NCBI RefSeq assembly: GCF_004353915.1 | Contig: NZ_SMRP01000002.1 | Location: 148,574 to 212,573, forward strand | Length of the DNA: 64,000 bases | From: Paraburkholderia silviterrae | Lineage (GTDB): Bacteria; Pseudomonadota; Gammaproteobacteria; Burkholderiales; Burkholderiaceae | Direction of reading: 5' to 3' | Shown here: positions 27,315-38,084 of the stretch, piece after piece | How the letters are laid out: every line of letters starts with the position of its first letter | Position numbering within the stretch: position 1 is the stretch's first letter | The notes under the pieces: model-generated | Database searches by the model: none | Told to the model about the DNA's origin: nothing | The model's input: only the letters and a program-made list of their open reading frames with translations | Position numbers and translations under genes: made by a program

Positions 27315-27354
27315 TGTCCTTCTCCTTGGGTGAGCCGCCAGTCTGCCAAACGGC

Positions 27355-27372
27355 GTATCAACGCGTAGATAC
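27355..27372. promoter_or_regulatory. Palindrome 1 upstream of mazEF, operator candidate
   Basis: GTATCAACGCGTAGATAC, an 18-bp near-perfect palindrome (one mismatched pair), 40 bp upstream of the antitoxin start. Shares its core TCAACGCGT with the second palindrome at 27401. Confidence 0.6.
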
Positions 27373-27400
27373 ACTGCGAGGCTACCCATCGATCAGGCTT

Positions 27401-27418
27401 GTGTCAACGCGTTGATAC
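27401..27418. promoter_or_regulatory. Palindrome 2 upstream of mazEF, operator candidate
   Basis: GTGTCAACGCGTTGATAC, also 18 bp with one mismatched pair. Centres of the two sites are 46 bp apart, suggesting cooperative binding of the MazEF complex. Lies between mazE and the end of the phosphatase gene. Confidence 0.6.
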
Positions 27419-27438
27419 GCGAAATCGATGCCGTTGCT

Positions 27439-28053
27439 TCACGGCAACGCCGCGATCCACGCCCATCCTTGTGCCGAGCGCCTCAGCGCCGTGACGGCGA
27501 GCGGTGCGATCTCCAGATGCCTGAACGACGCCGATGGCGCGCTGAGCGCATGCAGGATCGCCGCGCGGATCACCGGCGCGTGCGTGAAAGCCACAACAGT
27601 TTTCTCCGCCTCGGGAAGCGCGTCGAGCCATGCCCCCACGCGTGAGCGCACGCCGTCGAACGATTCGCCGCCACCGGGCGGCCTGAAGGCCGGATCGCGC
27701 GTCCAGGCTGCGAGTGCATCGGGCTGCTCCCGCGCGACATTCGCGAGGCGCAGACCTTGCCACACGCCGTAGGCGGCGTCCGCGAGCGCATCGACGCGCT
27801 CGGCTGCAAAGCCGGCCGCCTGCGCGCTCGCGCGGGCGATGGCAGCGGGACTCGTCAGTGCGCGCGGCGCTTGCCCGTCGGCGCCGGCGAAGCGCGCTTG
27901 CCAGCGCGCACGCCAGGCTTCGATAGCCTCGATGGCGCGTGCATCGAACGCTTCTTCTTCGCGATTGTCCCCGCCCGGCGTGCGAGGAAATGTCCCCGCC
28001 CGCAAGGCGGCATTGGCTGCATGACATACCAGCCAGACTGTCGTTCCCGGCAT
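27439..28053 (-). CDS. Histidine phosphatase family protein with altered RHG motif
   Basis: 204 residues. The fold of the phosphoglycerate-mutase/CobC superfamily is recognisable: LADAAYGVWQGL, the PPGGGESFDGVRSRV block and a second catalytic His in VVAFTHAPVIRAAILHAL. The N-terminal signature, normally LVRHGET, reads LVCHAANAALRAG, so Arg is Cys and Gly is Ala while His is kept. Loss of the phosphate-contacting Arg makes standard phosphatase activity doubtful. It lies divergent to the cobalamin riboswitch and cbtBA, so a link to cobalamin or cobalt metabolism (alpha-ribazole phosphatase-like) is suggested by context only. ATG 28053 starts at the first strand of the fold. Confidence 0.8.
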   Translation of the reverse strand: MPGTTVWLVCHAANAALRAGTFPRTPGGDNREEEAFDARAIEAIEAWRARWQARFAGADGQAPRALTSPAAIARASAQAAGFAAERVDALADAAYGVWQGLRLANVAREQPDALAAWTRDPAFRPPGGGESFDGVRSRVGAWLDALPEAEKTVVAFTHAPVIRAAILHALSAPSASFRHLEIAPLAVTALRRSAQGWAWIAALP

Positions 28054-28159
28054 CGGCCTGTTCTCCCACCCATCGTCGGTTTGTTTACATCCGGCTTGTG
28101 CCGCGCTTGCATCCGGCCCGCGCAAGGCCGGCCCAGCGCGTAGAATACGGGCTCGCCCC

Positions 28160-28266
28160 ACACGCGGAAGCCGGTGCAAGTCCGGCACGGTCGCGCCACT
28201 GTAACCGCGCGCCTTCGATACGTCGAAAGCCGATGTCTCGAAGCCACGGAAGCCAGACCCGCGTGT
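28160..28266 (+). ncRNA. Cobalamin (B12) riboswitch
   Basis: Contains the family landmarks in order: GGAAGCCGGTGCAAGTCCGG, CACGGTCGCGCCACTGTAAC with the B12-box GCCACTG at 28194-28200, then GAAAGCCGATGTC and GAAGCCACGGAAGCCAGACC. The closing helix P1 is visible: ACACGCGG (28160-28167) pairs perfectly with CCGCGTGT (28259-28266). A TAGAAT at 28141 may be the -10 box. It lies 72 bp upstream of cbtB and should turn off cbtBA when cobalamin is plentiful. Confidence 0.93.
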
Positions 28267-28338
28267 CATGTATTGGGGCACACCCGGAGCAATTTCATCC
28301 CACGACTAACGGGGCGCGTAACCCCAGGAGAAGTCATC

Positions 28339-28566
28339 ATGTCCGAAGCCGCATTCCATCCGGCGCAGCCGTCGCATGCGCCGGCCACGCCCGCACCCAT
28401 CCCCTTGCGCGAGATCCTGCCCTGGGCCGTCTTCGGCGGTCTCATGCTGCTGCTCGCGCTGTACTTCGTCGGCGCCGAACAGGGCGCGACGTCGATCTTT
28501 CCGGGCATGTACGTTCACGAATTCGTTCACGACGGCCGCCATCTGCTTGGCTTTCCGTGCCACTGA
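28339..28566 (+). CDS. cbtB: CbtB, small subunit of a cobalt transporter
   Basis: 75 residues. One membrane helix (PWAVFGGLMLLLALYFVGAEQ, about residues 27-47) and a short C-terminus rich in His: YVHEFVHDGRHLLGFPCH. This matches CbtB, predicted to give a metal-binding site to the CbtAB cobalt importer. It starts 72 bp after the riboswitch with CAGGAGAAG before ATG, and is followed by cbtA after 12 bp. Confidence 0.9.
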   Translation: MSEAAFHPAQPSHAPATPAPIPLREILPWAVFGGLMLLLALYFVGAEQGATSIFPGMYVHEFVHDGRHLLGFPCH

Positions 28567-28578
28567 CCGGGAGCTGAC

Positions 28579-29322
28579 ATGGTAGGCAAGCTGTTGATAC
28601 GCGGGATGCTCGCAGGCATCGCCGCGGGACTCCTCACGTTCTCGTTCGCGAGAGTGGTGGGCGAGCCCCAGGTCGACCAGGCCATCTCATTCGAGGAAAA
28701 AGCCGATGCCGCAAAGGGCGAGGCGCCCGAGCCGGAAATCGTGAGCCGCGCGACTCAGGCGAGCTACGGGCTCTTCACGGGCGTGATGGTCTACGGCGCG
28801 TCGATTGGCGGGATCTTCGCGCTCGTGTTCGCGTATGCGCGCGGGCGCACCGGCCGCCTCTCGGCGCGTGCGCTGTCCGCCTCGCTCGCGCTCGCGGCGT
28901 TCGTCGCCATCGCCATCGTGCCGAACATCAAGTATCCGGCGAATCCGCCTTCGGTCGGCGACCCCGACACGATCGGCTATCGCACGGGGCTCTTCTTCCT
29001 GATGATCGCGATTTCGCTCGCCGTCACGGTGTTCTCGCTCAAGGTGCGCGGCGCGCTGGCGGCGAAGTGGGGCGGCTGGAACGGCTCGATTGCGGCGCTC
29101 GTGCTGTTTGTCGTGGCGATCGGCGTGATTCAGGCCGCGCTGCCCGCTATCAACGAGGTGCCGGCCGCGTTCCCGGCCGTGCTGCTCTGGAAGTTCCGCA
29201 GCGTCGCGATCGGCATGCAGGCAATCCTCTGGACCGTGATCGGGCTCTTGTTCGGCGCGCTCGTGGAGCGCCTCGAACGTGCGAGTGCGCGCGAGGGGGC
29301 GCTCCCGGCGCACGGGGCCTGA
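28579..29322 (+). CDS. cbtA: CbtA, cobalt transporter membrane subunit
   Basis: 247 residues with about five hydrophobic spans: LIRGMLAGIAAGLLTFSFARV, ASYGLFTGVMVYGASIGGIFALVFAY, ALSASLALAAFVAIAIVPNI, LFFLMIAISLAVTVFSL and others. It belongs to the CbtA family, which is predicted to take up cobalt for B12 synthesis. GAG-containing ribosome site precedes the ATG. Ends with a strong intrinsic terminator at 29366, so the riboswitch unit is cbtB-cbtA only. Confidence 0.9.
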   Translation: MVGKLLIRGMLAGIAAGLLTFSFARVVGEPQVDQAISFEEKADAAKGEAPEPEIVSRATQASYGLFTGVMVYGASIGGIFALVFAYARGRTGRLSARALSASLALAAFVAIAIVPNIKYPANPPSVGDPDTIGYRTGLFFLMIAISLAVTVFSLKVRGALAAKWGGWNGSIAALVLFVVAIGVIQAALPAINEVPAAFPAVLLWKFRSVAIGMQAILWTVIGLLFGALVERLERASAREGALPAHGA

Positions 29323-29365
29323 GGGTCCCTCGCTTCTATCGAAAAAGCGACCCGAAACTTGTGAA

Positions 29366-29396
29366 AACGCCCCACTTGCTGGGGCGTTGTCTTTTT
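29366..29396 (+). terminator. Intrinsic terminator of cbtBA
   Basis: AACGCCCC and GGGGCGTT form a perfect 8-bp stem with loop ACTTGCT, followed by GTCTTTTT. It lies 43 bp after the cbtA stop. Confidence 0.9.
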
Positions 29397-29595
29397 AGCT
29401 TTCAAAATCATCGCGCCCTTGGCGGCGCGGGCCAAAACGCCGGCCAGGCGTGCGAAGCGCGCGGATGGTGCGCTGCAGCATAGGCGGCGTGCGCGTTTGA
29501 GCAATCTATTTTGCACTGCGACCATCCGCGCACATCTTCCAAACAACGCTCGCGGCAACGCCCGGGGCGTCGACAACATCTTCACGGAGACGCGC

Positions 29596-30285
29596 GTGAT
29601 CCTCTACGGCTTTGGCCCGGTGCTGCTCGCTGGCACGATCCAGACGATCGAACTTTCGCTGCTCTCGCTCGGCGTGGCCGTGCTGCTCGGCCTCGCGGGG
29701 GCGGCAGCGAAGCTCTCGTTCAACCGTCCGCTCGCAGCCTGCGCGACGGCCTACACCACGCTGATCCGCTCGGTGCCCGATCTCGTGCTGATGCTGCTGC
29801 TCTTCTACAGCATCCAGATCGGCGTGAACGAGGCCACCGACGCGCTCGGCATGGCGCAGATCGACATCGACCCGTTCGTGGCCGGTGTCCTCACGCTCGG
29901 TTTCATCTACGGCGCGTACTTCACGGAGACGTTCCGCGGCGCGTTTCTTTCGGTGCCGCGCGGCCAGCTCGAAGCGGGCTACGCCTACGGCATGAGCGGC
30001 GCACGCGTGTTCGCGCGCATCCTGTTTCCGCAGATGATGCGCTTTGCGCTGCCCGGCATCGGCAACAACTGGCAGGTGCTCGTGAAGGCGACGGCGCTGG
30101 TCTCGATCATCGGGCTTGCCGACGTCGTGAAGGCCGCGCAGGACGCGGGCCGCAGCACCTTCAACCTGTTCTTCTTCCTCGTGGTCGCGGCGCTCATCTA
30201 CCTCGCGATCACCACCATTTCCAACTTCGCGCTGATCTGGCTCGAACGCCGCTATTCAGCGGGCGTGCGCCACGCGCAACTGTGA
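29596..30285 (+). CDS. aotQ: ABC importer permease for basic amino acids (AotQ/HisQ type)
   Basis: 229 residues from a GTG start (GGAG lies 6 bp upstream); no ATG fits the family start. Membrane permease of the polar amino-acid family, with LLAGTIQTIELSLLSLGVAVLLG at the start and the ATPase-docking EAA loop GQLEAGYAYGMSGARVFARILFPQMMRFALPGI at about 120-155 (E-A-x3-G-x9-I-x-L-P form). It forms a heterodimer with the next gene. Context with ArgR and the ast operon points to arginine/ornithine as substrate. Confidence 0.9.
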   Translation: MILYGFGPVLLAGTIQTIELSLLSLGVAVLLGLAGAAAKLSFNRPLAACATAYTTLIRSVPDLVLMLLLFYSIQIGVNEATDALGMAQIDIDPFVAGVLTLGFIYGAYFTETFRGAFLSVPRGQLEAGYAYGMSGARVFARILFPQMMRFALPGIGNNWQVLVKATALVSIIGLADVVKAAQDAGRSTFNLFFFLVVAALIYLAITTISNFALIWLERRYSAGVRHAQL

Positions 30286-30304
30286 GTCTGCGGAGAGCGA
30301 ACCG

Positions 30305-31018
30305 ATGAACGAAATCATCCAGCAATTCGGCCGCGCGTTCCTGTACTGGGACGGCGAGCATGTTTCCGGCCTCGCGATGACGCTCTGGCTGCTCGTGATC
30401 TCCGTGGCGTTCGGCTTCGTGTGCGCGGTGCCGCTTGCGGTCGCGCGCGTCTCGAGCCGGCGCTGGCTCTCGCTGCCGGTGCGCTTTTACACCTACGTGT
30501 TCCGCGGCACGCCGCTCTACGTGCAGTTGCTGCTGATCTACACGGGCGTGTACAGTCTCGCCTTCATTCGCTCCGAGCCGCTGCTCGACGCGTTTTTCCG
30601 CAGCGGCCTGAACTGCGCGGTCCTCGCGTTCGCGCTCAACACCTGCGCCTACACGACGGAGATTTTCGCGGGTGCGATTCGCGCGACCTCGCACGGCGAA
30701 GTGGAAGCGGCGCGTGCCTACGGCATGAGCCCGTTCACGATGTACTGGCGCATCGTCCTGCCTTCGGCGCTGCGCCGCGCGCTGCCGCTGTACAGTAACG
30801 AAGTGATCCTGATGCTGCACGCGACGACGGTGGCGTTCACCGCGACGGTGCCCGACATCCTCAAGGTCGCGCGCGACGCCAACTCGGCCACCTACCGCTC
30901 GTTCGAGTCGTTCGGGCTCGCGGCGCTGATCTACTGTGCGGTATCGTTCGTGCTGGTGGCTGCGTTCCGCCGCGCGGAGAAGCGCTGGCTCGGCCACCTC
31001 GCCGTGCGTACGCGATAA
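30305..31018 (+). CDS. aotM: ABC importer permease for basic amino acids (AotM/HisM type)
   Basis: 237 residues, 19 bp after aotQ. Five-span permease with [21 protein letters not shown], typical for HisM, and the docking loop [30 protein letters not shown] near residues 135-165. It pairs with AotQ and receives the ATPase at 31035. The ribosome site GGAGAGCG precedes ATG. Confidence 0.92.
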   Translation: MNEIIQQFGRAFLYWDGEHVSGLAMTLWLLVISVAFGFVCAVPLAVARVSSRRWLSLPVRFYTYVFRGTPLYVQLLLIYTGVYSLAFIRSEPLLDAFFRSGLNCAVLAFALNTCAYTTEIFAGAIRATSHGEVEAARAYGMSPFTMYWRIVLPSALRRALPLYSNEVILMLHATTVAFTATVPDILKVARDANSATYRSFESFGLAALIYCAVSFVLVAAFRRAEKRWLGHLAVRTR

Positions 31019-31034
31019 TTTTTGGGAGACCATC

Positions 31035-31868
31035 TTGGCTCAGACGATGCAAACGACCCCGCGTGCGACGCAAACCCCGGCGCAATCCTCGCAATCCTCG
31101 AATAGCAAGCTGATTGCGCGTGACATCCACAAGCGCTACGGCGACAACGAAGTGCTCAAGGGCGTCTCGCTCGACGCGAAGAAGGGCGACGTGATCAGCA
31201 TCATCGGCGCGAGCGGCTCGGGCAAGAGCACGTTCCTGCGCTGCATCAATTTTCTCGAGAAGCCGAACGCCGGCGAGATCGTCGTGGACGGCGAGGCCGT
31301 GCGCACCAAGGCGGGCCGCAACGGCGACCTCGATGTGGCCGACCACAAGCAGCTCCAGCGCATCCGCACCAAGCTCGCGATGGTGTTCCAGCACTTCAAT
31401 CTCTGGTCGCACATGAATGTGATCGAGAACGTGATCGAGGCGCCGATGCACGTGCTCGGCGTGCCGCGCAAGGAAGCCGAGGAGCGTGCGCGCGCGTATC
31501 TGGAGAAGGTCGGTCTCGCGCCGCGCGTGGAGAAGCAGTATCCCTCGCACCTCTCGGGCGGTCAGCAGCAGCGCGTGGCGATCGCGCGCGCGCTCGCGAT
31601 GAACCCCGACGTGATGCTCTTCGACGAGCCCACCTCGGCGCTCGACCCCGAGCTCGTGGGCGAAGTGCTCAAGGTGATGCAAAAGCTCGCCGAGGAAGGC
31701 CGCACGATGATCGTCGTCACGCACGAAATGGGTTTCGCGCGCAACGTCTCCAATCATGTGATGTTCCTGCATCAGGGCCGCACCGAGGAACAGGGCGCGC
31801 CCGCCGACGTGCTCGGCAATCCGAATAGCGAGCGGCTGCGCCAGTTCCTCTCGGGCAGCCTCAAGTAA
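31035..31868 (+). CDS. aotP: ABC importer ATPase for basic amino acids (AotP/HisP type)
   Basis: 277 residues from TTG. Walker [10 protein letters not shown] is near residue 58, the signature [15 protein letters not shown] near 174, Walker [10 protein letters not shown] near 196, D-loop [11 protein letters not shown] and the switch His in IVVTHEM. The [17 protein letters not shown]-loop is typical of the HisP group. Start: GGGAG at 31024-31028 is 6 bp from TTG 31035, while the next ATG (31047) would be 18 bp away, so TTG is preferred. Powers uptake through AotQ/AotM using AotJ (40785). Confidence 0.93.
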   Translation: MAQTMQTTPRATQTPAQSSQSSNSKLIARDIHKRYGDNEVLKGVSLDAKKGDVISIIGASGSGKSTFLRCINFLEKPNAGEIVVDGEAVRTKAGRNGDLDVADHKQLQRIRTKLAMVFQHFNLWSHMNVIENVIEAPMHVLGVPRKEAEERARAYLEKVGLAPRVEKQYPSHLSGGQQQRVAIARALAMNPDVMLFDEPTSALDPELVGEVLKVMQKLAEEGRTMIVVTHEMGFARNVSNHVMFLHQGRTEEQGAPADVLGNPNSERLRQFLSGSLK

Positions 31869-31883
31869 GCGGGGCGCCAGAAC

Positions 31884-32924
31884 GTGTCGAATGCGGTGTC
31901 CCGCACCACTCAGGTCGCGATCGTCGCCTTGCCGCCGGTCTCGATGTCGGGCGTGGGCCCCATCGTCGACGCGCTCAATCTCGCCAACGAGATCGACGGC
32001 CGCGCGCTCTACCGCTGGCAGATGTGCTCGTGGAACGGCCGGCCCGTGCCGCTCGCGGGCGGCGCGCAATGGCCCGCCGACTGCGCGTTCGGCGACGCGC
32101 TCTCGTGCGACTGGCTCATCGTCGTAACCGAGCGCTTTCAGCAGTTCGCCGATTACCGCCTCTTTCTCGCGAGCCTCGCGCGCGTGGGGCAGCGCACGCC
32201 GCTCGTGACCGGCATCCATCACGGCATCTGGTGGCTCGCGATGGCCGGGCAGCTCCAGGGCTATCGCGTCGCCGTGAACTGGGAGACCTATCAGCAGTTC
32301 TCCGAGCAGTTCGAGCGCACCATCGTCACGCAGCACATCTACGAGATCGACCGCGACCGCGCGACCTGCTCCGGCGGCCAGGCCACGCTCGATTTCATGC
32401 TCGCGATGATCGGCCGCGAGCACGGGCCGGAACTCGTCGACCGCATCGCCGACGCGCTGGGCGCCAGCACGCTCAGGAGCGGCGACGAGCGTCAGCGCAT
32501 TCCGTTCGTGACCGCGCCCGGTGAGCGCCATCCGCGCCTGAACGACGCGCTCATGCTGATGGAGGCGAATATCGAAGATCCGCTCACGACCGACGAGATC
32601 GCCGGCCACGTGGGCGTCTCGCGCCGGCAGCTCGAGCGGCTGTTCAGGCAGTACCTGAATGCGATGCCGTCGAAGTACTACCTGGGCTTGCGGCTGGCAA
32701 AAGCGCGCTCGCAGTTGCAGCGCACCAGCAAGTCGGTGGTGCAGATCAGCCTCGCGTGCGGGTTTTCATCGGCGGCGCATTTTTCCAACGCCTATCGCGA
32801 GCGCTTCGGCGTGACGCCGCGCGAAGACCGCCGCAACTGGATCGAGCGCCAGCACGGCGGCGCGGCCGGCGCGGTGCAGGAGCCGCGCGCGGGCGCGCTC
32901 GTGGAGCCGCCGGAGCGCGACTGA
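31884..32924 (+). CDS. argR: ArgR-type regulator: class I amidotransferase-like + AraC domain
   Basis: 346 residues from a GTG start. Residues about 10-200 are a DJ-1/GATase-1-like fold (VAIVALPPVSMSGVGPIVDALNLANE; TPLVTGIHHGIWWLAMAG; ATCSGGQATLDFMLAMI). Residues about 230-330 hold an AraC HTH pair: TTDEIAGHVGVSRRQLERLF and VVQISLACGFSSAAHFSNAYRERFGVTP. This matches Pseudomonas ArgR, the arginine-responsive activator of aru/ast and aot genes, not the E. coli-type ArgR. It sits between importer genes and astC, so it should control both. Confidence 0.9.
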   Translation: MSNAVSRTTQVAIVALPPVSMSGVGPIVDALNLANEIDGRALYRWQMCSWNGRPVPLAGGAQWPADCAFGDALSCDWLIVVTERFQQFADYRLFLASLARVGQRTPLVTGIHHGIWWLAMAGQLQGYRVAVNWETYQQFSEQFERTIVTQHIYEIDRDRATCSGGQATLDFMLAMIGREHGPELVDRIADALGASTLRSGDERQRIPFVTAPGERHPRLNDALMLMEANIEDPLTTDEIAGHVGVSRRQLERLFRQYLNAMPSKYYLGLRLAKARSQLQRTSKSVVQISLACGFSSAAHFSNAYRERFGVTPREDRRNWIERQHGGAAGAVQEPRAGALVEPPERD

Positions 32925-33037
32925 GCCTGACTGAACCTGACTGAGCGCGGCCGCCGGTGCTGGCTCGCGCCTGCTCGTGCCAGCTTGCGTCGGCTAGTGC
33001 GTGATCGCACCCGCATTCAGGTTCCGACGAAAAAACA

Positions 33038-33053
33038 CGTCGCGGTTACGCAA
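33038..33053 (+). promoter_or_regulatory. Possible ArgR half-site upstream of astC
   Basis: CGTCGCGGTTACGCAA matches the Pseudomonas ArgR half-site TGTCGC-N8-AA at all but the first base. A second, poorer half-site may follow. It lies 117 bp before the astC start. Support is weak because the second half is not clear. Confidence 0.35.
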
Positions 33054-33170
33054 GACGATTGCCGCACGGTTGCCTACACTGCTTCTGTTACTCCTGAAAA
33101 GGGCGCTGCGCCGCAACAGACACGCGCCGCCCGAAGCCAGAACCCCAATTTGAGCCCAAGAGGATTCGCC

Positions 33171-34388
33171 ATGAACGACCAGACTGTGAGCCGCAAGACC
33201 TTCGACGAAGTAATGGTGCCGTGCTTTTCACCCGCGCCGTTCGTCCCCGACCGTGGCGAGGGCTCGCGCGTATGGGACACCGAGGGCCGCGACTATATCG
33301 ACTTCGCATGCGGCATCGCCGTGACGTCGCTCGGCCACGCCAATCCCGAACTGCTGCGCGTGCTGCACGAGCAGGGCGGCAAGCTCTGGCACATCGGCAA
33401 TGGCTACACCAACGAGCCGGTGCTGCGCCTCGCGCGCAAGCTCGAAGCGCTCACGTTCGCCGAGCGCGCGTTCTTCGCCAACTCGGGCGCCGAGGCCAAC
33501 GAGGCCGCGCTCAAGCTCGCGCGCCGCGTGGCGTTCGAGCGCCATGGCGAGCAGAAGGCCGAGATCGTCTCGTTCACGCAGTCGTTCCATGGCCGCACCT
33601 TCTTCACGGTGAGCGTGGGCGGCCAGCCGAAGTATTCGGAAGGTTTCGGCCCGGTCCCCGCCGGCATCGTGCATCTGCCGTACAACGACATCGAAGCCGC
33701 AAAGCGCGCGATCGGTGCGCAGACTTGCGCCGTGATCGTCGAGCCCGTGCAGGGCGAGGGCGGTGTGATTCCCGCCGATCCGGCCTTCCTGCAAGCGCTG
33801 CGCGAGGCCTGCGACGCGCACAACGCGCTGCTGATTTTCGACGAAGTGCAAACGGGCGTGGGCCGCACCGGCACTTTCTACGCGTATGAGGATACGGGCG
33901 TGACGCCCGACATCCTCACCACGGCCAAGGCGCTCGGCAACGGCTTTCCGATTGGCGCGATGCTCACGACCGAAGCCATCGCGGCGCACTTCAAGGTGGG
34001 CGTGCACGGCACGACCTACGGCGGCAATCCGCTGGGCGCGGCAATCGCCGACAAGGTGGTCGAGCTCGTGAGCGACCCGGCGCTGCTCGCCGGCGTGCGC
34101 GCGCGCGGCGAGGCGATCCGCGCCAGGCTTGCGCATCTGAATGAGCGCTTCGACGTGTTCAAGGAAGTGCGCGGCAAGGGCCTCCTGATCGGCGCCGAGC
34201 TGAGCGCACGCTTTGCCGGCCGCGCGAAGGACTTCAACGCGGCAGCCGCGAACCGCGGCGTGATGATGCTGATCGCAGGCCCCGACGTGCTGCGCTTCGC
34301 GCCCTCGCTCATCATTCCCGAAGCCGACCTGAACGAGGGCTTCGCACGCCTCGAGAAGGCCTTCGAAGATGTGATCGGCGCGCGCTAA
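33171..34388 (+). CDS. astC: Succinylornithine transaminase / acetylornithine aminotransferase
   Basis: 405 residues. Class III PLP aminotransferase that converts N2-succinylornithine to succinylglutamate semialdehyde (third step of the AST pathway). Blocks: [63 protein letters not shown] and the PLP lysine (K253) in [18 protein letters not shown]. The first gene of the ast operon, after a 246-bp region that holds a candidate ArgR site. ATG at 33171 follows AAGAGGA. An ORF extends upstream but without family match. Confidence 0.94.
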   Translation: MNDQTVSRKTFDEVMVPCFSPAPFVPDRGEGSRVWDTEGRDYIDFACGIAVTSLGHANPELLRVLHEQGGKLWHIGNGYTNEPVLRLARKLEALTFAERAFFANSGAEANEAALKLARRVAFERHGEQKAEIVSFTQSFHGRTFFTVSVGGQPKYSEGFGPVPAGIVHLPYNDIEAAKRAIGAQTCAVIVEPVQGEGGVIPADPAFLQALREACDAHNALLIFDEVQTGVGRTGTFYAYEDTGVTPDILTTAKALGNGFPIGAMLTTEAIAAHFKVGVHGTTYGGNPLGAAIADKVVELVSDPALLAGVRARGEAIRARLAHLNERFDVFKEVRGKGLLIGAELSARFAGRAKDFNAAAANRGVMMLIAGPDVLRFAPSLIIPEADLNEGFARLEKAFEDVIGAR

Positions 34389-34424
34389 CAGCCCGCACGC
34401 CCCTCATTCGATACAGGACCGACG

Positions 34425-35527
34425 ATGCTATTCGTTCGCCCCGCAAGGCTCTCCGATCTCGATGCGATCGCCCACATGGCCCGCACCGCGCAACCCGTGC
34501 TGCACTCGCTGCCGCACGACCGCGCGGCGCTGGAAGCGCGCATCGCGCTTTCCGAGGACTCGTTTCGTGCCCAGGTGGATTTCCCCGGCGAGGAGTTCTA
34601 TCTCTTCGTGCTCGAAGATTCGGTGACGGGCAAGCTCGTCGGCACCTCGAGCATCGTCGCGGCCGCGGGCTATTCGGAGCCGTTCTACGCGTTTCGCAAC
34701 GACGCGCTGATTCACGCCTCGCGCGAGCTGCACGTGAACCGCAAGATTCACGCGCTCACGATGTCGCACGAGCTCACAGGCAAGAGCCGGCTCGCGGGCT
34801 TCTACATCGACCCGTCGCTGCGCGGCGACGCGGCCGCGCATCTGATGTCGCGCGCCCGCATGATGTATGTGGCGATGAACCGGCGCCGCTTCACGCCCGA
34901 GGTGTTCTCGCTGTTGCTCGGCGTGACCGACGACGCGGGCGTCTCGCCGTTCTGGGAAGCGGTGGGGCGCAAGTTCTTCGGCCGTGATTTCAAGGACATC
35001 GAAATGGTTTCGGGTGGCCGCAGCCGCACCTTCATCGCCGAAGTGATGCCCGCGTATCCGCTTTACGTGCCGCTCCTGCCCGAGGCCGCGCAACGCGTGC
35101 TGGGCGAGCCCGACCCGAGCGCCTTGCTTGCCTATGAGATTCATCTGGAAGAAGGCTTCGAGACGGACCGCTACGTCGATATCTTCGACGCCGGCCCCGT
35201 GATGACCGCGCAGGTGGACCGCACGTCGTCGGTCGCGGGCAATGAGACGCGCACGGTGCGCGAGAGCGCAAGCGCGGCTCAGGGCGCGAAGTATCTCGTC
35301 GCGAGCCAGCACGGCGGCGAGTTCCGCTGCGCACTGGCGACGCTGCCTGAAGCCGTCGAAGCAGCGGGGGCGAGTGCCGCGCGCCACGGCGCACACGTGC
35401 CGGCCGCGGCGCCGCTCGATGCGGCCACGCGCGCGGCGCTCAATGTGCAGGATGGCGAGGCGGTGCGCTGTGCGCCGCTGTATCCGGAAACGCCGCAAAA
35501 CGAGGACGAATCGATGGGAGAAGCGCA

Positions 35528-35531
<4 letters not shown>
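34425..35531 (+). CDS. aruF: Arginine/ornithine succinyltransferase, alpha subunit
   Basis: 368 residues, AstA family (GNAT-like). Blocks: LFVRPARLSDLDAIAHMART, GTSSIVAAAGYSEPFYAFRN, LTMSHELTGKSRLAGFYIDP, GVSPFWEAVGRKFFGRDFKD and DIFDAGPVMTAQVD. It transfers succinyl from succinyl-CoA to arginine or ornithine, with AruG as partner, in the first AST step. The C-terminal about 80 residues are Ala-rich. The stop overlaps the aruG start as ATGA. Confidence 0.93.
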
Positions 35532-38075
<2,544 letters not shown>

Positions 38076-38084
38076 GGATCGACG

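Noticed and set aside
28054..28281. Longer start for the histidine phosphatase
   Set aside because: The extension would translate the antisense of the cobalamin riboswitch and has no family match; ATG 28053 starts at the fold.
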